From NCBI GenBank assembly GCA_023213315.1, contig JAKCPI010003054.1:62001-126000 (forward strand): a stretch of DNA of 64,000 nucleotides, written 5' to 3'. Each line of letters begins with the position of its first letter. Position 1 is the first letter of the stretch. Origin of the DNA: Euborellia annulipes (lineage: Eukaryota > Arthropoda > Insecta > Dermaptera > Anisolabididae). Below are positions 45,408 through 56,169 of the stretch, piece by piece. A program made the translations under genes and the position numbers. The notes below the pieces were generated by a model. It worked only from the letters and a program-made list of their open reading frames with translations, was not told where the DNA came from and ran no database searches.

Positions 45408-45676
45408 ATAGCGTGGAAAGGAGTCAGCCAAGAAAATAAAAAACAAATTTATTCTGTCGACGTTTCGAGCGCCCGTCGCGCTCTTCCTCGGGACAGAATA
45501 AGTGTCAAATATTACAGGTGGTAGTGACAAGATAGTCGGTTGACATTATTAGATAATCTCAACAAACATTAACAATGAATTCGTTGAAAGATTTAACAAT
45601 GATCTTAATATCATACAACGGCATGTTTTTAGTTAAATGGTTACTTGTACAATTCCTTGGCTGACTCCTTTCCACG
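45408..45676. mobile_element. foldback with decayed hammerhead, short duplication
   Basis: CAACTATA precedes (45400-45407) and follows (45677-45684) the element. Terminal inverse segments read CGTGGAAAGGAGTCAGCC and GGCTGACTCCTTTCCACG. The left arm carries the ribozyme-like motif at 45449; the right arm is shorter. Confidence 0.6.
45449..45501 (-). ncRNA. decayed hammerhead, core U to C
   Basis: Minus strand: stem I TTATTCTGTC/GACAGAATAA (10 bp perfect), stem II GAGCGC/GCGCTC, GAAACGTC. The core is CCGAGGA instead of CTGAGGA, a single transition at an essential position. All helices survive, so the change is recent or the copy is on its way to inactivation. Confidence 0.6.
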
Positions 45677-45840
45677 CAACTATATTTAATGTTAATTTTC
45701 TCAAATCTCGGGGTCTGGCGCTTGATACACTAATGCGTAACAGGGTCCATATATAAGAATGAAAAGCATAGAAACTACAAATCGTAAAAGATAATGTGAA
45801 ATCTTAATCACTAGTTTTAAACAAGTCCTTTCGGAAAAAA

Positions 45841-46545
45841 TCTGGTGTGACTGGCGCACAGCACACAACTTTCTCTTACCTTCGGTAATCGAAAGTTGTG
45901 TACTGTGCTTGTCACACCAGATTTTTTGTGTCGACATATATTTAGTTCACGACAGTGCGGAACATTTGAATTCAGATGTAAAATTTATAAGTATGGGAAA
46001 ATATTTATATTTTGTAACCATGGCAACCATTTCTCCTATCTTTCCTATGAAGCACAAGAGTAAAGTGTGCTTCAAACAATTTTGAGGGCAAAACGAGAAT
46101 ATACATTTGAAAGAGCATCTAAAAAATAATTGATTTTTGAATTTTAATCAAAATCGTTAGAGCGAATTTTGAGAAAATCGAAAAAAACTGAAAAAAGTAC
46201 ATCAGTAAAGTACTAGTACTCTTTGGCCGATTTTGATTAAAAGCTTATTTTTCCGGTCCCGGGGGGTGTTTAACTTAAATATAAAATTTCATCCTCCTAG
46301 CTGAATTCCTTCATGCTTAAAATTGAACACACACACACACCCCCACCCACACACCCACAGACAGACCATGTCGCGAAAACCACTTTTTACTTTCTCTTAC
46401 CTATGTATATATGTAATATATATATAGAGAGAGAAAGTATTGGATTCATGTCAAAAATTCGATGTCGAGATTTTGATGGATCTTCACGTTTTGAGGTCCC
46501 CTGAATCCAAAAAAGTGGTTTTCGCGACATGGTCTGTCTGTCTGT

Positions 46546-46577
<32 letters not shown>

Positions 46578-47185
46578 TCAATTTTAAGCATGAAGGAATT
46601 GAGCTATGAGGCTGAAATTTTATATTTAAGTTAAACACCCCCGGGACCGACAAAATAAGCTTTTAATCAAAATCGGCCAAAGGGTACTAGTACTTTACTG
46701 ATGTACTTTTTCAGTTTTTTTCGATTTTCTCAAAATTCGCTCTAACGATTTTGATTAAAATTCAAAAATCAATTATTTTTTAGATGTTCTTTCAAATGTA
46801 TATTCTCGTTTTGCCCTCAAAATTGTTTGAAGCACACTTTACTCTTGTACTCCATAGGAAAGATAGGAGAAATGGTTGCCATGGTAACAAAATATAAATA
46901 TTTTCCCATACTTATAAATTTTACACCTGAATTCAAATATTTCCTACTGCCGGGAACTAAATACATGTCGACACAAAAAATCTGGTGTGACAAGCACAGT
47001 ACACAACTTTCGATTACCGAAGGTAAGAGAAAGTTGTGTGCTGTGCGCCAGTCACACCAGATTTTTTGGATTCAGGGGACCTCAAAACGTGAAGATCCAT
47101 CAAAATCTCGACATCGAATTTTTGACATGAAACCAATACTTTCTCTCTATATATATATTACATATATACATAGGTAAGAGAAAGT
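45841..47185 (-). mobile_element. PHE with a second PHE inserted in reverse orientation
   Basis: The outer copy starts TCTGGTGTGACTGGCGCACA and ends AGGTAAGAGAAAGT at 47185. It is split at the CCACTTTTTTGGATTC site by the inner copy (46389-47061). Removing the inner copy leaves ~667 bp, the normal PHE length. Confidence 0.82.
46389..47061 (+). mobile_element. full-length PHE inserted within another PHE
   Basis: 673 bp from ACTTTCTCTTACCTATG to CAGTCACACCAGA, with T5 at 46384-46388 and T6 at 47062-47067. It is nearly identical to the 2865 copy, including a (TG)n at 46548-46576, so both copies look young. This nested case fixes both element ends to within the T-run. Confidence 0.85.
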
Positions 47186-48280
47186 AAAAAAACGTATGAA
47201 TTATTTCAAAAATGTGTGAAGTTGATTGACGATCATTCGAAATGTCTAAAGAATAAAAGTTATGGAAGGAGTGCTGATGACATTTTCTCCAAACATCTAA
47301 TCTAAAATTTGGGTTTGTTAACTTTCAGACAAGGTTATAATAAAATATATATCCTAATTTATGATATAAATTTCTTGATTGCTATGTTTCTGGCTGCTTT
47401 CTAGTGATGATTTGGCAAAGGTGGGTTGCAACGATGGCGCCTACAGGTGCCAAATGGGTCATCAGGAGACAAGAGCAGTTGGAAGATGCAAATGGAGGTC
47501 AAAGATAGAGAAGAGGGAGAAGTTGTCTCTTCGCCTACGCCTGTGTATCTATCTACCCACCGACTTGCAAACCCAGAAATTATACTACTGTACTTATTTA
47601 TCACTCTGTCTTTCAATTGACTATATGACCAGCTTCCATTTGAAGAAAAGAAAGATATTTATATGACAAAAGTGAGTGAAGAATATAATTGAATGATATG
47701 TAGGTGAGTAATCAAATGAAATGAAATGACTCTTTACACCTGATCCTAACACCATTGAGAAGGAATCCTTAACAATCCTTTCATAGAATTGAGTTTCACA
47801 GCAATTATAACAGTTAAAGTTGCCAATTGGTTTCTTATGTATTTAAGAAATGTAGTATTAAGATAGTACAGGAGGAAATATTTATTTTTAGGGAAAATGA
47901 AAAATTATTTTATTCTACTAAACTAATATTATGGAGTCAAATAAAATTCAAGACTTTATATGAAAATTCTAGATAGTTGATGAAATATAATTTTTAAAAA
48001 TAAAATATTAAATAAAATATTAGGTCACATAAAGCACATAAGGAATGAATCTTGAATTTTATTTCCCTTCAATATTGGATTTTTGCTTTGGTGATTAATT
48101 TCACAGTAGGCTATAATTAATATTAATTTAAAAAAAGTGAATTTCGAATTCTAGAAAATAAAATAATACATTTGGAATGTGATTTGTGTAGATGTCCAAT
48201 AGTAAAGGCCCGACTGTGGCGGATATTTCAAGTATGATTCCAGAAAACAAGAATTTTTTAATTAAATTGATTATGAAATT
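47186..48280. other. non-coding stretch, short GC-richer island at 47395-47560
   Basis: The island is open on both strands (for example DDLAKVGCNDGAYRCQMG on plus, following TGCTTTCTAG). The evidence does not favour either strand and no family is recognised. Confidence 0.25.
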
Positions 48281-48283
48281 CAG

Positions 48284-48560
48284 TTTTTTTTTTTTTTTTT
48301 CTTTTTTTTAACATTCACACTTTTTTCTCATTCACACTCACATGCACCCACACATTCATACAGTCTTTTCAGCAACTTAGGCCATTTAAGACTTTGACGA
48401 TAACCGTTATGAATATATATTATTTGGGGTCCAGGCATTCTTATTTAAGCCATTTGGTATCAAAATGCCTTAAATAAAATCATCGGACTGCCTGGGGTCC
48501 GAACCCGCGACGTTCGGTATACGAGGTTAGCACTCTAACCCCTACACCAAGCCCCGAGGG
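48284..48560 (-). mobile_element. SINE-T1, full length
   Basis: Minus strand: CCCTCGGGGCTTGGTGTAGG head, B box GGGTTCGGACCCC, the same body and GAGAAAAAAGTGTGAATG tail. CAGTTTT occurs on both sides (from 48280 and 48561). Confidence 0.74.
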
Positions 48561-49156
48561 CAGTTTTAAGTTTTAAAAAAATAAACAATCATATTTAAAA
48601 ATTAATGAATAAAATAAGTTTATAAAAAACTTCAAGATTGGTAAAAATATAATATAGGCCTACTAGTAGTTTTCCTTTAATAATTAAATAAACTATTCAT
48701 ATCCATTTTGGTCCATATTATTCAGATATGGAGTTTTTTCAGGTCTTTTTCGCCGCGATTATTTAGACGGCGGGGGGGGGGGGAGCAACTTATTTTACTT
48801 TTTTTTATATATTTACTATTTTTTTATCTGTCATAAGAATTTTAAGTAGCTAAACCAATTAGAGTTTAAAAAAAAGCATGAATAGGCTATAGACAAGAGG
48901 AAGTTTTTATGACCATGATTTTATAATATTACATATAAGGTAAACTGTAGTTGAATAAAGATAATAATAATAATAAAATCAAAGGTAGAGGATTTCCATT
49001 CCGAAATTTATCCTTTTAATACTAAAATGTCTGCTGAGAAGAAAATATGAAATTTTTCTACGTTTGACAATCTCTATATAATAAGAAATGATAAGTTCTT
49101 TAAGGAATTAAATTTATATTTAAAAAGAGGTAAGTTTGAAATCAATTTTTTTTTTT

Positions 49157-49720
49157 AATTTGTTTTATGGTCTTTTTTCGGCATCTAAAGCTTTTTAGAC
49201 CTCATTCCTATTTATTTCAAATGATAGCATGAATTGGCTGCCAATTGAAATAAATTTTTCTCGCTTGGGACGGGAAATGAACCTGGGACCCCAGCATAGG
49301 CGCCGGAACTGGGGGGGGCAAGGGTACATTGACCCCCCTGGCATCCTACAGGGGGGGGGCAGAGGGGGGGGGGGCAAAATTTCTTTTTATTTCATTTATT
49401 TTTAAAAATGATATATTTTTACTTTTGAAAAAATAAAATCTTCTAAATTAAAAAAAATTAAAAGAGTAAGAAATTCATTTTTTTCCAAATTTTTTCCAAA
49501 AATTTTTGATAAAATCACTACCAAATTTTTTAAAATTTTAATTTTATTAAAATTGTGATTTTATTTAAAATTTTTAAAGTTTTATAGTAGATTTGTTTTT
49601 GTTTTATACTATTTAAACATATTAAATTATTTTAATTTTCAAAAAAATTTTTTTGCCCCCCCCTGATTCAAATTCGTTCCGGCGCCCCTGGACCCCAGGT
49701 TCAAGAAGCTAATGAATGTT
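49157..49720 (-). mobile_element. SINE-T2 copy split by a hAT element
   Basis: TTTTTCGGCATCTAAAGC to CTGGGACCCCAG, then resumption with GTTCAAGAAGCTAATG after the hAT insertion at 49295-49690. Its order matches the copy at 44648. Confidence 0.6.
49295..49690. mobile_element. hAT MITE, 396 bp, perfect 8-bp TSD
   Basis: GACCCCAG at 49287-49294 and 49691-49698. Termini CATAGGCGCCGGAAC/GTTCCGGCGCCCCTG. It is nearly the reverse complement of 34732-35112 and sits within a SINE-T2 copy. Confidence 0.85.
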
Positions 49721-50565
49721 TTTAATCATTAAGGATGGATGATATTCTGACTCAGTTAATAACGATAATTTTGATTAATTCCACTCCTTATAATTCTCAA
49801 AAACTACTAATTATAAGTGTCAAAAGTTCGTTTTAATAATATAATAAAAGGGATTTTTTTGAATGTATCGGAATAGATAAAATTCTTGGATCTGATCAGG
49901 TTTCAAGACTGTGTGCACAGGCACTGATATGATAACCTCGATGACTAATAACTAAATGACCTCTTGTCTCCTTATAAAACATTTGCATTGCCTTCGACAA
50001 AAAAAAGACCTTGTGCAAATATTTGCTTGGATTATGTATACTAAGAAAGATATCAATGAATATTAATAAAGGATGAATTCAAACAAATATTGTCCCCCAT
50101 TGTATCAATAGGATTATCTCACTATTTTAAATAAGAATTCATTTTTTAAATTTTTCTATCGATTTTGTAATCCACACCAAAACAGAAAATGTTAAAAATC
50201 ATTCGCTCAGCAAAAATGCTTCTATAATGTGGAACTAATATAATTAATTTTTAAGAATCATCCTATAGGTGTGAGATTTTAATAACTTTAGAAGCCAAAA
50301 GAGAATTCAGATTGCCAACCAGTCAGAAAAAATTTATTTACACTATCAGCAAAAAATTTCCTCTACAAAGTGTCTTCCAAGGAAAATGAGATTTTAATTA
50401 ATTAAAATGGAAATTGATGTAAATCTGTAAAGCACCCTTAAAAGGGAAAAAAATGATGAATCATTTTTCTCTCCCCTTTGAAATTCAATCTCATTTCGAC
50501 TTTCTACCCTTCCTTCAAAAATAGTCAAATTTCTAAGAATAATTATGATTTGGCAAAATTTCCAG

Positions 50566-50681
50566 TTGATGATGCTGTCTGGAATTGGTCCTCTTCTCGA
50601 AATGGCTTTGTGACCAACCCCATTGGGGGACACGTGTTGGATATTGATCTGTGCCAACCCTCGAAACGTACTCGCCATTAA
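50566..50681 (+). CDS. candidate 3'-terminal exon, unrecognised protein
   Basis: Seen: an acceptor-like TTTCCAG at 50559-50565 is followed by an open frame whose C-terminus reads DDAVWNWSSSRNGF, then VTNPIGGHVLDIDL, then CQPSKRTRH and two stop codons. AATAAA overlaps the second stop at 50680. Base composition is much richer in GC than the flanks, and no repeat family in the window matches it. Against this, the pyrimidine tract is weak and the opposite strand is also open (an M-A-S-T-F-R start at 50678), so the coding strand is not settled. I do not recognise the protein. If real, the basic SKRTRH tail could be a nuclear-targeting end, which is inference only. Confidence 0.25.
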
Positions 50682-51049
50682 TAAAAGGACCGCTTTTGAA
50701 TATTTATTTCACCCCCTCTCTCTGCCAAAATATTAATCCTCTTTTTAAATTTTACTTTCCTCCACAATTACATGCGTATATCAAAAAGGGAATTTAATAT
50801 ATATCTTCATGTCATAAGAACCACAGAAATACAAAAAATAAATCTTAATGCAGGTCTGTGACTAGAGAGAATAAAATGTTGCAAATTTATAATATTAGGT
50901 GATCATAAAAAGGTAAGTATTAAAAGGAATGAAAAGGTAGCGGTAAATAACCACAATTTTCTCAGTTTCCTCTGAGTCCAATTTTTTAAGAAACTTAGCT
51001 GTCTAGATCAAATTTCAAAACAAGTTAGAATGCTCCCAGGTTATTTTCG

Positions 51050-51180
51050 TGTATAAATAACAAAATTTGCTCTAATGAAGGTCGTGATTGTCGTCCGAAA
51101 CGTCGGCGAATAGAAATTAAATAAAATATTTCTTTTATTTAATCTCCTGGAAAGTTTCTGCTTCTCCTTTATTTATTTTT
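51050..51180 (+). mobile_element. hammerhead retroelement fragment
   Basis: CTAATGA (a decayed CTGANGA), AGGTCGTGATTGTCG and CGAAACGTC are followed by AAATATTTCTTTTATTTAATC and then TCTGCTTCTCC. The order matches the downstream module of the intact copies. Confidence 0.45.
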
Positions 51181-51368
51181 ATTTTTTTTTTTTTTAACTA
51201 GGACCTATATTCCTCCTAGCTGCATGTGACCACTGGTCTATAGGTCTTCGGACCTTATGCACCCATTCCAAAAAAAAGTTAGTTTGGATCCTGATTAAAT
51301 CTCCACAGCCATAAAACATTAAGTTTATTTAAAAATATTTGTTTAAAAAAATAAAAAATTTCTAATTC

Positions 51369-51405
<37 letters not shown>

Positions 51406-51617
51406 AGTCACATCTATAAATTCCTTAAAATGTCAAAGTTATCAGAGCTACAAATTTAGAGGCCACTCCTATTTGTCCTTAATAAAAAAAATCATCTCGC
51501 TTGAAAGTAATTATTATGGGGTGCTTGCTTTTTTTAATTGTCCGTACATAACTAAACTTCAATTTACATACATGTAGCCTTTTGAAAAGTATTTTTTTCT
51601 TGTTCCTAATAGAAAAA

Positions 51618-52615
51618 TCTGTTGTGTTTGTCACACCAGATTTTTCGTGTCGACTATATATCTAGTTTCAGCTGATATATTAGAATTCAAGATGTAAAAT
51701 TTATAAGTATGGGAAAATATTTATATTTTGTTACCATGGCATTCATTTCTCCCCATCTTCCCTATGAAGTACAAGAGTTTAGTGGTCTTCAGAATATTTC
51801 AATGACAAAATGAGAATATACATTTTAAAGAGAATTTAAGGTGCGCGTCTCGAAAAGTCGTTAGAAAGCTTTTGACTACCGAGTTCCTCTAGGCGGCAAG
51901 AGATGGCGTTAGTGTTCCCCATAGGAAAACAAGGGACAAATTGCATTTCATTCTAGACTTTCCAGCTAATTAATTAAAGGCAAAAAAATTAATTATTTTT
52001 TAACACAATGATTACTAATCTAATTATCTACAACTTATAGAGCTCCTTTTTTTTAAAATATCTTTTATTTAATGCGATTAATCTAAAAAAAAATTTTTTT
52101 TTTCGAAAATCAAAAAAAGGGCTTCTATAAGTTGTAGATATTTTAAATAGCTTTAATTTAAAAAAAATTTGAGGTCGATATCTTCTAAATTGTGGCCGCT
52201 GGAAAGTCCCAAAATTAGCACTTCGAGACGCGCACCTTAAAAAATAATTATTTTTGAATTTTAATCAAAATCGTTGAAGCGAATTTTGAGAAAATAAAAA
52301 AAAACTGAAAAAGTACAACTGTAAAGTACTACTACTTTTTGACCAATTTTGATTAAAAGCTTATTTTCAAGTCCTAGGTGTGTGTCTAACTTAAATTTAA
52401 AATTTCAACCTCCTAGCTCAATTCCTTCATGCTTAAATTTAAACACACACCCACACACACACAGATACAGACAGACCATGCTGCGAAAACAACTTTTTTG
52501 GATTCAGGGGACCTCAAAACGTGTATATCCATCAAAATCTCGACATCAAATTTTTGACATGAAACCAATATTTTCTCTCTATATATATTAACATACATAT
52601 AGAGGTAAGAGAAAG
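51618..52615 (-). mobile_element. PHE copy interrupted by a TIR element
   Basis: TCTGTTGTG at the left, with the hairpin largely deleted, through GTTACCATGGC, to AGAGGTAAGAGAAAGT at the right. The body is split at 51840-52236 by another element. Confidence 0.75.
51840..52236. mobile_element. 397-bp TIR element with TTAA (or TA) duplication inside PHE
   Basis: TTAA at 51836-51839 and 52237-52240. Termini GGTGCGCGTCTCGAA and TTCGAGACGCGCACC. Interior has an inverted pair around 52030-52140 (CAACTTATAGA against TCTATAAGTTG). TTAA would indicate piggyBac-like mobility; a TA reading with A-G-G-T termini would indicate mariner. Confidence 0.7.
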
Positions 52616-54296
52616 TAAAAATCAAAATAAAGCCGTATCTCTATTGTGACCTTGATTCTCTCCTCCCCCCCCTCGATCGTATTATATAGTAGTAAAGATC
52701 CAAAAAAATAGGGAATTGATAAAAATTACCTAACATTACTTAGCAAACAAGCCTTACTATGTTAGAATTTTGACTCACTCCCTATAATTGGCTGCCGGTC
52801 AATAAAAAATCTAGTTAATTAAAAGAATTACAATATTAATTAATAGTTTTCCATTAAGGAAACGGGCAGAATGGATTAGCCTAATTTTAAGAGTATCAGA
52901 AAAAAAAGGAAATAAACAAGACAGACCTAGAGCCCAAGGCGGTTTCAACTTTTAGGTCTTGGAAAAAGAAAACAAGCTTATGTTTATTTTCTTTAGAGCA
53001 ATTATTATGAGGATAAAAAAAAACTCCACTGAGAATGTTTAAATGTTGACTCAGTTGTTGTTAGAGATTAAATTGAATTACAATAAAGCAATTTTAAAAA
53101 ATGCTAAATAAAAAATATCAATCTGTGTTGTTTATTTTACAAGCTAACAAAAAAACAGATTTATCTTTTTTTTGTATGCTGTTGTTGAGAGAAATGAGTG
53201 TTAAATTTTTTTGATTCATTGAACTTTGTTAAACAATAATAATTTGACTCAAACAATTTCTGATATTTCTTCTCTTATCCCCACACTCCGGGATATCAAT
53301 CTAATTTAATAAATGCGAGAGATGAGGTATGCAATTAGTATATCCTCAAGAATTAATTCTTAGCTTCTTCAAAGGAAAGGACGTCAATTTATTCTTATTA
53401 GCTATTTCTAGGTTGAGTAATCTTAAACGTGCTAATCGGAAAACTAATATAATTATATACCTACTATTTATTAGTAATATATAAATTAATTCTTACATAA
53501 GCGTACCTAAAAATTTGTCAAGGGAGATGGGGAGGGGGGAGGGGTTCAGGAAGGGTTCCATCATCTCCCCTCCCTAGGTAGATATCAAAGAAGAAAAGGT
53601 TTGAGACAAATTTCTTAAATGCTACTTAATTGGCGAATTTGCACAAAAGATTTGATCCAGAGAATTCTAAAAAAACGGTGGTTCCCAATAAATATAGGGC
53701 CAGTGCCGGAATACCCATTCGCCTATGGGCCATGCGCTTTTTCGGGGCCCTGCAACGTTAGATTTTTTTTAAACTCTTTTTCTGCATCTGAGCCCATTTA
53801 GACCCCGTTCCTATTTATTTAAATTGATTGGTAGCTAATTTAATTGAAATGACGCGGATGAGAATTTTAAGCGATCCCTGGTAAAAGTGGCAAACATCGC
53901 AGAGGAGTATAGCAGGGGGCAATACTCATTTTTGAAGATTCCCTTCTCTCTCCCTTTAGGATAAACATATTTTAAAATTATATAATGTTTTATTCAATGG
54001 AAATGCTTTATGAATATTTTTAAAATGAATATAAATTTCAGTTTTGTCCCGAGCCTAGTGGTTCGGGGGTGGGGCACGGGCCCCCTCGCCTCCCCCCCTT
54101 ATACGTCTCTGATATATATATAAAATATATTGGTAAAATTATTAACTGACGCAGCCCCGAGATTTCGACTGCCTAAAGGCCTCCATCTTGTTTAATTCGG
54201 CACTGTATAGGGCATATCGTTATCGTTCTTGTAAGCCAAAATTTTAAGATTTTTTTTATAAATTTTCTAATATTTATTATTGTATGCTTTTTTTTT
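52616..54296. other. AT-rich non-coding stretch with repeat scraps
   Basis: SINE-T2 scrap at 53773-53850 and short G-rich scraps (53525-53545, 54055-54105). No gene seen. Confidence 0.45.
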
Positions 54297-54329
54297 TAGT
54301 TTTTCGGCATCTTAGGCCATATAATCTTT

Positions 54330-54463
54330 AAACAAAACAAAAGGAAGGGAGAAGTAGCACCCAAAAAATTGAAGCCTTCGATTTTCAACAATTACCAAAA
54401 CGTTTCGGGATAACTTTATCCTCCCATCAACAATAAATCAAGTACTTTATTGGTTATTTAAAC
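54330..54463. mobile_element. hammerhead foldback remnant
   Basis: Contains AACGTTTCGGGATAAC and a decayed CTGANGA on the minus strand, plus GAAGTAGCACCC and GAAGCCTTCGATTTTCAAC. Similar pieces occur at 370-400 and 60843-60957. A SINE-T1 copy begins immediately after it at 54477. Confidence 0.4.
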
Positions 54464-54476
54464 AATTGTTAATATT

Positions 54477-54745
54477 GCCCAAGGGGCTTGGAGTAGTTGG
54501 TAGCGTGCCTACCTTCTATACCGAACGTCTCGGGTTCGGACCCCAGGCAGTCCGATAATTTTATTTAAGGCATTTGGATACCAAATGACTTAAATAAAAA
54601 TGCCTGGACCCCACAATTGATATATTAAACATACTGATTATCGTAAAAAGTCTTAAATGGCCTCAGTTGCCGAAAAGACTGTGTGAATGTGAGTGTGAAT
54701 GAGAAAAAAGTGTGAATGTTTTTTATAAAAAAAAAAAAAAAAAAA
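54477..54745 (+). mobile_element. SINE-T1 with 13-bp target duplication
   Basis: AATTGTTAATATT at 54464-54476 and 54746-54758. The head CCCAAGGGGCTTGGAGTAG, B box GGGTTCGGACCCC, body and A-rich tail are all present. Confidence 0.8.
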
Positions 54746-54759
54746 AATTGTTAATATTA

Positions 54760-54905
54760 ATGGGGTCCAGGCACATTTATTTTTACTATTTGGTATCCAA
54801 ATGATTTAAATAAATTCCTCGGACTTCATGCGATCCATCCTTTTCAATATTGATATTTGTCACATCTCTAACCTCTCAGCTACGGGGGATTCTCAGGTCC
54901 CAAGG
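54760..54905 (-). mobile_element. SINE-T1 variant
   Basis: Minus strand: GTAGCTGAGAGGTTAGAGAT head, then the ATTTAAATCATTTGGATACC body. Related variants lie at 4390-4580 and 60950-61050, each with a head of the form GAGAGGTTAGAG or AGGGGTTAGAGG next to an ATTGATA-containing block. Confidence 0.4.
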
Positions 54906-55137
54906 AAAGAAGGGGGGGAGGGGTTTGAACATCTATGAATTCTTAAGTGCTTTATAATATGAATGAAATTTATTTAAATATAATGAATGGGAAAATAAAT
55001 ATGGATATGTTTTAATGCAAGTCCCATTTTAATTCTAAGCCATCCACAATGCAGTTCAGACATGTTCTATTATAATTTAAATATCGTGTGTTTTATTTAT
55101 TTATGTATTTTGCATCGGGCGTCCGTTTCCTGCCAAG

Positions 55138-55404
55138 ATGGCGACCGCCGCACGGCTGTGTTTATCAGCCGCGAAGGTCATTTGTTTTCCTCTCCTCTCT
55201 CTTCACCTTTTACCCACTTGTTTCCATGTAGACCTACTCGTTTCTAATGGCCTTGCCAAGTTAATCCAAAAGCTGATTTCGATATCCATTAAGGTATCGA
55301 AGAGATTGAGGGATGAACACCTGCTTGCACTTGATATTCCTCAATATATATGGCTAATAATGAAATTGAATAGGCTGGGGACGGAGTTTTCAAAGATGTC
55401 ATAA
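55138..55404 (+). CDS. candidate ORF of 88 residues at a YY1-like start site
   Basis: Seen: the sequence CCAAGATGGCGACC (55133-55146) places an ATG in a strong initiation context and also matches the known YY1/initiator motif AAGATGGCGGC apart from one base. The frame begins MATAARLCLSAAKVICF and contains a hydrophobic stretch over residues 5-40. The first 70 bases are GC-rich, while the remainder resembles ordinary intronic composition, so only the beginning may be exonic. No domain is recognised. It may be a real first exon and promoter, or chance. Confidence 0.2.
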   Translation: MATAARLCLSAAKVICFPLLSLHLLPTCFHVDLLVSNGLAKLIQKLISISIKVSKRLRDEHLLALDIPQYIWLIMKLNRLGTEFSKMS

Positions 55405-55689
55405 AAAAATGATATTATCAAGAACAAATGCTTCGAGAGATAAATCTAATTATACAGGTTGAAATAAATTTTAGTTTTTTTCCACCTTTTTTTTTTATCT
55501 CATATTATTTAATTATATCATTTACCGAAATCCCTGTTGCGCCCTTTCAAAATGTATTTTAGTCGGCTTATTTTCTATTTCCAACCTATCTATCTATGCT
55601 ATCTAATCATTTATCTATTTCCATCCGTGCACTTTTATCGAAACTAATCTATACGACAGAGGGAACAGACTTAATTTCTCTTATTTTTA

Positions 55690-55972
55690 ATTAAATTTTC
55701 ATCTAATTATACATAAATAAATAATACTAGGTTAAGTTTCAAAATGTTTTTATTTTAGCTTATGCGCATTTCAACGTTAATACGTATTAATTAACAATCT
55801 TATTTATAAACAAGATTGTTAATAAATGCAATAGTCAGTTTGTATCATAGCTCTGAAGATGACGTATTATCGTTGAAACGTGCATAAGCTAAAATAAAAA
55901 CATTTGAAACTTAACCTAGTGTTTTTTTTTTTATTAGTTTAATTAGATGATAATTTAATTAAATAAAAGAAT
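55690..55972. mobile_element. AT-rich foldback with decayed hammerhead
   Basis: Inverted arms include TAAGTTTCAAAATG against CATTTGAAACTTAACCTAG and TTTAGCTTATGCGC against GTGCATAAGCTAAA. The centre contains a second small inverted repeat ACAATCTT/AAGATTGT. The ribozyme-like core in the right arm is described at 55849. Confidence 0.5.
55849..55891 (+). ncRNA. decayed hammerhead with non-cleavable site
   Basis: AGCT, CTGAAGA, stem II GACG/CGTT, GAAACGTG. The cleavage triplet is GTG, which hammerheads do not cut, so this is a decayed copy. It lies in a ~280-bp foldback (55690-55972). Confidence 0.45.
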
Positions 55973-56169
55973 GTTACAACTAGTGAATTTTTTTTCTCAT
56001 TTTGGAATTGCCTGATAGTATCAATGTTCTGTCTATTTGTTTCTCATTATATTTTATTTATTAAATTATGGCTGATGCAGCCCATCTCGCCCCCCCTCCC
56101 TCAAACCGTGGCTGAGAGGCTAGAGGTGTTGACAGTCAATCAATCAATATTGATAGTCTTATTGCGGTC

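Noticed and set aside
45841..45925. PHE terminal hairpin as another self-cleaving ribozyme
   Set aside because: It is a long stable hairpin, but no hammerhead, HDV or twister core is visible.
46827..47177. 116-codon plus-strand frame, and the matching frames at 3304-3546 and 45701-45937
   Set aside because: All lie in PHE. The frame is open in some copies by chance, is not conserved across diverged copies and includes the terminal hairpin.
51372..51404. Poly-A run of 33 as a processed pseudogene tail
   Set aside because: No cDNA-like sequence precedes it and no target duplication is visible.
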